Positions 7,049-11,269 of a stretch of 11,269 bases of DNA are shown here, piece after piece. The DNA comes from JAVBPR01 sp031549485. Lineage in GTDB: Bacteria > Bacillota > Clostridia > Oscillospirales > Feifaniaceae. Each line of letters begins with the position of its first letter. Positions within the stretch are counted from its first letter, which is position 1. Where the stretch lies: positions 1-11,269 of the forward strand of contig JAVBPR010000007.1 in assembly GCA_031549485.1 (NCBI GenBank), given 5' to 3'. The translations under genes and the position numbers were made by a program. A model generated the notes under the pieces. It was not told the origin of the DNA and searched no databases. It was given only the letters and a program-made list of their open reading frames with translations.

Positions 7049-7899
7049 GTGGTCCTCCGTTTTTTCTTAATCAAGATAGTTATTAGGATAAGAGTGATTG
7101 CAATAAGAGATAGAGCTGAAATAATAATAATCAACTGATAATCTTTAAAAGGGTTGGTGACAGGCTCCGGCACGGGAATAGGGCTGCCTTCAAATATAGC
7201 ATTGTATTCTACCGGGCCAGGTGTTGTTTTCGTAACTGTACCGCTATATTCTGCTGTTATCGTATAGCCGGTAGCAATTTTTTTGCTTGCGGTGCCTGTG
7301 TATGTGACAGTGGCTGTGTATCTTTCGGAATAGCCGTCAATGTCGCTAAAAGCTGATTCTTGCCAATTTACATTATCAAGTGAGAGGTTATTGCCATTAT
7401 CCTCAATAGATTTTGGCACAAGCGCTACATCAGCGGCTGACAAATTTGGATAAGTGCGAGTAGCAGAAATATTATAGCTGGTAGTTTTATAGCCGTTTGT
7501 ATCAACTATTATTGTTGTATGGTCGAGAATAATTGAACCACTAAAGCCGTCCTCGGTAGTAACGTCGAGATCAGGGGAAAGGAGATTCAAAACATCCGAC
7601 ATATTGCGTGTGTAGCTAGGTAGCTTTACGGTCTTAGAATATAGCTTGCTTTCGGTGTTTTCACTCGGCTTATAAATTAAATCAGTAAATTTATAAATAT
7701 ATCCATTCCGTTCAAATTCATTTGTAGAAATTGCTGTTGGATCGTCAGAGGGTGACAATAAATATGTTTTCGTAATTGTCGGTACACCGCCGATTTCTGC
7801 AAAATCAATTTGCGAAACAAAAATATCTGTGGCTAGGGCTGGCGTGGCCGCCGTGATTAACACGGCGGCCACAAGCAAAAAGATAATTAACTTTTTCAT
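7045..7899 (-). CDS. Unrecognised type I membrane protein next to sortase
   Basis: I do not recognise this 284-residue protein. It has a clean signal peptide (residues 1-23, ATPALA|TD), a Thr/Ser-rich ectodomain of about 220 residues that reads as beta-rich, a Pro-containing linker (PIPVPEPV), one membrane segment (about 253-276), and a basic tail KKKRRTT. The layout resembles a wall-anchored protein but no LPXTG-like motif precedes the membrane helix, so it should stay in the membrane. GGAG lies four bases before the ATG and touches the stop of pcfB; the 3' end overlaps the sortase start by ATGA. The context suggests an accessory of the sortase/adhesin system, for example a membrane partner or receptor, but nothing in the sequence shows its activity. 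A 12-bp hairpin lies in its signal-peptide codons. Confidence 0.85.
   Translation of the reverse strand: MKKLIIFLLVAAVLITAATPALATDIFVSQIDFAEIGGVPTITKTYLLSPSDDPTAISTNEFERNGYIYKFTDLIYKPSENTESKLYSKTVKLPSYTRNMSDVLNLLSPDLDVTTEDGFSGSIILDHTTIIVDTNGYKTTSYNISATRTYPNLSAADVALVPKSIEDNGNNLSLDNVNWQESAFSDIDGYSERYTATVTYTGTASKKIATGYTITAEYSGTVTKTTPGPVEYNAIFEGSPIPVPEPVTNPFKDYQLIIIISALSLIAITLILITILIKKKRRTT
7049..7058 (-). promoter_or_regulatory. Ribosome binding site of the sortase
   Basis: GGAGG at 7058-7054 is five bases before the ATG at 7048 and lies inside the 3' end of the upstream membrane-protein gene. This supports coupled translation with a strong site of its own. Confidence 0.85.
7844..7872. repeat. 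Perfect 12-bp GC-rich inverted repeat inside signal-peptide codons
   Basis: GTGGCCGCCGTG (7844-7855) and CACGGCGGCCAC (7861-7872) are exact reverse complements with a five-base ATTAA loop. Ten of the twelve pairs are G-C, in an AT-rich surrounding. On the mRNA the hairpin would begin 27 bases after the A of the start codon. No T-tract follows on either strand, so it is not a classical terminator. Confidence 0.9.
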
Positions 7900-7900
7900 T

Positions 7901-7910
7901 TTACTCCTTA
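7901..7910 (-). promoter_or_regulatory. Ribosome binding site of the membrane protein, overlapping the pcfB stop region
   Basis: The minus strand reads TAAGGAGTAAAATG: the TAA (7910-7908) ends pcfB, GGAG (7907-7904) is the ribosome site, and the ATG is at 7899. The eight-base gap argues that transfer and surface genes lie on one transcript. Confidence 0.8.
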
Positions 7911-8684
7911 TCTGCGTTTAGCAGGCTTTTTAATTGAATGTTCAAGTGAATTTGCAGCTTTTAGCAGCTTTGATGATTCCTTATATGCTGCGATTTTATC
8001 TCGAACAGAAACTTTAGGCTTGAATACTTGATCGTTGTTTTTTTCAGATTTAGCGATTTCAAAAACTTCCACGTTTTTTATTGGAATATCCGTAATATCT
8101 TTTTTAGTTTCGCTATTTGCTATTGCCTTCAACTCTTTCGATCCAGTCTTTTGCTTCGGCAACTCTTTTTCTGACTGAGATTTGTTTTTTTTTACGTTTT
8201 CATCTTTCTGTGTTTCAAGAGTTAGGGGATCAACATCTAAAAGTTGGATTGTTTTTTCAGGATCATGTTTTACTTCGCCATATCCGAGTTTTATAAATAT
8301 ATAATTTATATCTTTAATGTCATGCTCTCTACAAATAATTGTAACTTTGTTTTCTGCCTTGTCGGCAATAGCGGCATATTGTAAACCTTTTGTTTTGGCG
8401 AGCTTTTGAAAAGCTCTTTGATCTTCAGCATTAATAGTAAAGTTATCGGTAAAAGCATTTTCCTGTCTACATAGCGATAGGAACTTTAATAATCTTTGTT
8501 TGCCTACTGTTATTTTTGGTGGTTGTCCTTCCTTTGGCTTTAGAGCTGCAAAAATCAGTGCGGCTAATTCTTTTGCGCCTGATCCGACAAGCTTAATTGC
8601 GGTTTCGCCTAAGTCTGTTGACACTCTTATAACTTGCTCGGCAGCGTCGCTAGCGGTATTAATTAAAAATCCCTCCTTATTCAA
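7908..8684 (-). CDS. PcfB/DUF3801 family conjugation protein
   Basis: This protein has up to 258 residues. The N-terminal 130 residues match the PcfB/DUF3801 family: AAEQVIRVS, GSGAKELAALIFAAL, a basic segment and a KLAKTKGLQYAAI stretch. The C-terminal half is a long charged, Lys-rich low-complexity region ending in SVRDKIAAYKESSKLL and KKPAKRR. In pCF10, PcfB works with the VirD4-type coupling protein PcfC in relaxosome docking. Here the coupling protein is not next door; a membrane protein and sortase follow instead. The longest frame starts at a TTG (8684) inside the last codons of the methyltransferase. However, the only strong Shine-Dalgarno sequence, AAGGAGG at 8678-8672, lies downstream of that TTG and is eight bases ahead of an in-frame ATT at 8663. 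The true start may therefore be ATT, giving LINTASDAAEQ without the first seven residues. Confidence 0.85.
   Translation of the reverse strand: MNKEGFLINTASDAAEQVIRVSTDLGETAIKLVGSGAKELAALIFAALKPKEGQPPKITVGKQRLLKFLSLCRQENAFTDNFTINAEDQRAFQKLAKTKGLQYAAIADKAENKVTIICREHDIKDINYIFIKLGYGEVKHDPEKTIQLLDVDPLTLETQKDENVKKNKSQSEKELPKQKTGSKELKAIANSETKKDITDIPIKNVEVFEIAKSEKNNDQVFKPKVSVRDKIAAYKESSKLLKAANSLEHSIKKPAKRR
8664..8678 (-). promoter_or_regulatory. Shine-Dalgarno of pcfB pointing to a non-canonical ATT start
   Basis: AAGGAGG (8678-8672) overlaps the methyltransferase TAA (8679-8677). Downstream there is no ATG, GTG or TTG at usable distance; the in-frame codon at optimal spacing is ATT (8663-8661). 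No good ribosome site precedes the TTG at 8684. Confidence 0.65.
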
Positions 8685-9621
8685 GTAATTGTTTAGCTAT
8701 TTCAAAAACAATTGGAATGCTCACGCTATTTCCGGCTTGTTTATATAATTGTGTATCGGAACACACCGCCGCGGCTTTTAGATAATCTTCATTAGTAAAC
8801 CCCTGTAATCGAAAGCACTCTTGCGGTGTAAATCGTCTTATCCGAGAGTTTTCAAAGTCATCAGAAACAGGAATTTCAATAATTCCGGTATGATATTTTT
8901 TGTAATCCGGTGTTCCGTAATTAGTAGTAAGGCAGCGCGTATGACTTGTGAAAAATAGGCCGTTGTTAATATCTAAATTGACAAAATTATATTTTAGTCC
9001 ATTAGCGGCATTGACCGGCTTAAAACATTCTGCTTGTATTTGCCAACTAGATAACGGGTCTTTACAGTTGACAGGTAATATTTTTCTTTCGGCTTCTTTT
9101 CCAAAATGCTTATAAGAAGATCCGAGTATGTAGATTCGTTCTCTACTTTGAGGAAGTAAGAAGTCTTTTGTGTTGTAAACTTTCCATTCCAAAGCGTACC
9201 CGATGTTGCCCATTTCAGAAAAAACGGTGAAAGCGTCCCATCCGTCGTTAACTGAAAGCAAATTTCTAACGTTTTCTGCAATAAGGTATTTGGGTCTATC
9301 TGCTTCGGGTTTTCCTCTGATAAGGTCAATAACTGTGTAATATAAACCACTTCGTCGGCCAGAAAGCCCGATGCATTTTCCTGCGATAGAAATGTCCTGA
9401 CACGGGAAACCAAAACACCAGATATCGCATCGGGGAATGTCATTTGATTTAAGCATAATAATGTCGGAGGCATAAAACTCATTTTCCTTTACATTATGGA
9501 TAGCACGATAAGAGAGATCGGCATATTTATCTATTTCGATGTGACCTATGCAAGTATGCCCGGCAAGTTCAAAGCCGCGTCGAAACCCACCGATACCGCT
9601 GAAAATATCTAAAAAAGTCAT
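8677..9621 (-). CDS. C5-cytosine DNA methyltransferase (orphan in this window)
   Basis: This 314-residue protein shows all core motifs of the family in order: motif I FSGIGGFRRGFE (7-18), motif IV GFPCQDIS with catalytic Cys74 (71-78), motif VI AENVRN (115-120), motif VIII QSRERIYILG (158-167), a target recognition region (about 180-255), motif IX RRFTPQECFRLQGF (262-275) and motif X QAGNSVSIPIV (295-305). It transfers methyl from S-adenosylmethionine to cytosine C5; the target sequence cannot be predicted. Length is normal and no part is missing. It overlaps the relaxase by ATGA and lies between relaxase and pcfB, so it should be made together with transfer proteins. No restriction enzyme is near. 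In mobile elements such orphan enzymes commonly protect transferred DNA from host restriction, which is the likely role here by inference. Confidence 0.96.
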   Translation of the reverse strand: MTFLDIFSGIGGFRRGFELAGHTCIGHIEIDKYADLSYRAIHNVKENEFYASDIIMLKSNDIPRCDIWCFGFPCQDISIAGKCIGLSGRRSGLYYTVIDLIRGKPEADRPKYLIAENVRNLLSVNDGWDAFTVFSEMGNIGYALEWKVYNTKDFLLPQSRERIYILGSSYKHFGKEAERKILPVNCKDPLSSWQIQAECFKPVNAANGLKYNFVNLDINNGLFFTSHTRCLTTNYGTPDYKKYHTGIIEIPVSDDFENSRIRRFTPQECFRLQGFTNEDYLKAAAVCSDTQLYKQAGNSVSIPIVFEIAKQLLE

Positions 9622-10946
9622 TTAACTTTCTTTGGGTCACTCCTTTTTTGGGTGAGTTCTTTTTTCCTTTCTTCTTCAATCATTTTAAATTTATCGGATA
9701 TTTCGGGGATACTGTCCTGTACCCGTTTAATGATCCGTTCTTCTTTTCCTAATTCTCTAAGCATAATAGTCTGATATTCAATCTCTCCGCCGACATTTTT
9801 ACCTTGTCGTTTTAATCTGTATAAATCATTTCGATAGTCAAAGACTGCGACTATTAAACTTTTGAGATTATTTGTATAGTGTTCAAGCTGCGGTGCCGTT
9901 TCAATTCGTCGCTTATCTAAAAATTCAAATTGCTCTTTATACTTTTTAAATTGAATTACATCTTTGCGGCAGGCGTGACGGATTTTTGAGGCTGCCTGAC
10001 GCTGACCGACTTTTCCGAGAAGCAATAAATATTTGAAGTAGAGAGCACGAAAGCCTTTAAGCTTAATTTTGGTATAGCTTTTTTTAAAACATATTTTTTT
10101 GCGTGGTTTTAAAACAGAATATTCTTGTCCGTATTGTCGCAGTTTTTTAATTCGTTCAGTTATTGCTTCGTCTGTAAAATCATTACCACGCAATTTATCT
10201 AATCGAAAGCGTGTTATCGATCCGGGCGGAGAAATTGAAACGTGCTTATAATTTTTGCCGCGGCGGTGAATGGAATAACCATTCTTTGTAAGATTTTTAT
10301 AAAAGTTATCGAGATTAAAAGATTTCGCAATGATAGCGTCAAGATCGGTAGCAATTAATAGTCTCTGTGTTGGTCGCCCTTCTTTTTCAGCGAAATGTTC
10401 TGCGTAATGTTTACCTTTTTTCGGTTCATCAATAACTGATTTGCCATACTCGCGACAAATTTCATCACTCATACGTTGCATTGCTGCATAATCTTTTTTT
10501 GTCCTTCGGTATTTTATGCCGTCAATGAAAGACACGCTGTTTAATACAAAATGATTATGTATATGTTCTTGGTCTATATGGGTTGCCACTACCACTTGTA
10601 AACGGTCGCCCCAAAGACGACTTGCAAGCTCAATACCCATTTCGTGGGCTTCATTTGGCGTGACTTCACCGGGCTTAAAAGATTGATAGCCGTGATAAGC
10701 TATTCGCCCTGAGTTCTTTCCGAATTGTTCCTTAACAGCATTCATTTCTAATAGGGCAGTTTCGACGGTGCAACTCACACCAGACACTAAATGTAATTGT
10801 TCTGTTTTAAAAGGGTCGGCGGCATAGTGCAATACTTTCTGTATTTCGGTAAATTCGGATTCAATGTGGGTTTTTTCAGGATTTTCAATATAATGCAAAA
10901 CTTTGCTTAGTCTATGGGAAACACCCCATATAGAAGTGGTTGCCAT
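9618..10946 (-). CDS. MOBP-type relaxase
   Basis: This 442-residue protein nicks one strand at oriT and pilots it in conjugation. The N-terminal relaxase domain has the histidine motif HIDQEHIHNHFVLNSVSF (His123, His128, His130, His132) for metal binding, and the segment YHGYQSFKPGEVTPNEAHEMG typical of relaxases from Clostridia elements. Candidate catalytic tyrosines are Tyr19 and Tyr41, each in a KVLHY context; which one acts is not clear from sequence. The C-terminal 180 residues are highly basic and charged with likely coiled coil (about 340-430) and end in KKVK. The ATG directly follows the mobC stop (TAAATG) without a good ribosome site, so translation probably depends on termination-reinitiation. 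The 3' end overlaps the methyltransferase by ATGA. Length is normal for the family; family assignment is secure. Confidence 0.95.
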   Translation of the reverse strand: MATTSIWGVSHRLSKVLHYIENPEKTHIESEFTEIQKVLHYAADPFKTEQLHLVSGVSCTVETALLEMNAVKEQFGKNSGRIAYHGYQSFKPGEVTPNEAHEMGIELASRLWGDRLQVVVATHIDQEHIHNHFVLNSVSFIDGIKYRRTKKDYAAMQRMSDEICREYGKSVIDEPKKGKHYAEHFAEKEGRPTQRLLIATDLDAIIAKSFNLDNFYKNLTKNGYSIHRRGKNYKHVSISPPGSITRFRLDKLRGNDFTDEAITERIKKLRQYGQEYSVLKPRKKICFKKSYTKIKLKGFRALYFKYLLLLGKVGQRQAASKIRHACRKDVIQFKKYKEQFEFLDKRRIETAPQLEHYTNNLKSLIVAVFDYRNDLYRLKRQGKNVGGEIEYQTIMLRELGKEERIIKRVQDSIPEISDKFKMIEEERKKELTQKRSDPKKVK

Positions 10947-11261
10947 TTAGCGAGCCATAACCGCAAGTTTAATTTGAGAAATACAAAGATTAAGTTCAGC
11001 CGCAAACTTTATATATTCAAGCTTGTCAATATTTCCGCTAGAGTTCGCGATTCGGGCGAGCTGATTTATATTTGTTCCGATTGAGTGTAATTCGGCGGTC
11101 ATTTTAAAATAATCTGCAGGGGGCATTTCGCGGAGTGCTTTTTGATTGAGAAGTGATCTGACAATGGCGGATTTAGATTGTCCTGTTTTCTGTGAAAGAA
11201 ATTCTAATTTTTTAGAAGTTTCCGCGTCTAAATATATATGGTGTCGATTTTTTAATTGCAT
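10947..11261 (-). CDS. mobC: MobC-like relaxosome accessory protein
   Basis: This 104-residue protein has an N-terminal ribbon-helix-helix DNA-binding part (HHIYLDAETSKKLEFLSQ, then SKSAIVRSLL, residues 7-38) and the MobC hallmark IGTNINQLARIAN (61-73). It should bind near oriT and help the relaxase open and nick DNA. The ATG at 11261 is directly preceded by an in-frame TAA, so no longer start in this frame exists. Only eight bases of upstream sequence are visible and they hold no Shine-Dalgarno, so coupling to an upstream gene ending in TAA is possible. It abuts the relaxase gene. oriT would usually lie upstream of this gene, outside the window. Confidence 0.92.
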   Translation of the reverse strand: MQLKNRHHIYLDAETSKKLEFLSQKTGQSKSAIVRSLLNQKALREMPPADYFKMTAELHSIGTNINQLARIANSSGNIDKLEYIKFAAELNLCISQIKLAVMAR

Positions 11262-11269
11262 TTAATACA

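Noticed and set aside
8994..9482. Minus-strand frame of 162 codons in another frame
   Set aside because: It is a shadow inside the methyltransferase, whose motifs are continuous in the main frame.

Overview
The window looks like part of an integrated conjugative or mobilizable element from a low-to-moderate GC Gram-positive anaerobe, most likely class Clostridia (Bacillota). The evidence is the MobC/MOBP relaxase pair, a PcfB-type (DUF3801) protein, strong GGAGG ribosome sites, a sortase and an LPQTG-anchored surface protein. All eight genes lie on the minus strand, so the map reads from right to left. No gene-free stretch exceeds 100 bases.

Right part (11261 to 7908), DNA processing for transfer: a MobC-like ribbon-helix-helix accessory protein, a MOBP-type relaxase, a C5-cytosine DNA methyltransferase with no restriction partner in view, and a PcfB/DUF3801 protein. 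The genes are tightly packed: TAA abuts ATG at mobC/relaxase, ATGA overlaps at relaxase/methyltransferase, and the pcfB ribosome site sits on the methyltransferase stop. The pcfB start is odd: its only good Shine-Dalgarno sequence lies inside the called reading frame and points to an ATT codon. The VirD4-type coupling protein that normally partners PcfB is not in the window, and oriT would be expected beyond the right edge.

Middle (7899 to 6311), start of a cell-surface cassette apparently co-transcribed with the transfer genes: an unrecognised type I membrane protein, then an exported sortase coupled to it by an ATGA overlap. A perfect 12-bp GC-rich inverted repeat lies within the signal-peptide codons of the membrane protein.

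Left part (6282 to 1): a near-consensus extended -10 promoter drives an exported transglutaminase-like protein with an N-terminal copper-amine-oxidase-N-like stalk domain. A perfect 12-bp hairpin with a short U-tract follows, only 26 bases ahead of the start of a giant adhesin. The adhesin is open from 5004 to the left edge (1668 codons visible) and has a signal peptide, a thioester (TQXA) head with Cys77 and Gln142, twelve CnaB/SpaA-like isopeptide domains, a C-terminal domain, and LPQTG as its last five visible residues. The hydrophobic anchor and basic tail lie outside the window.

As a whole, a mobile element appears to carry a surface system built on covalent chemistry: a thioester head for attachment, isopeptide-locked stalk domains, sortase anchoring, and a Cys-His-Asp transglutaminase-like enzyme. 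This may promote cell contact during mating or attachment to the host. That role is inferred from gene content and neighbourhood, not shown by the sequence.
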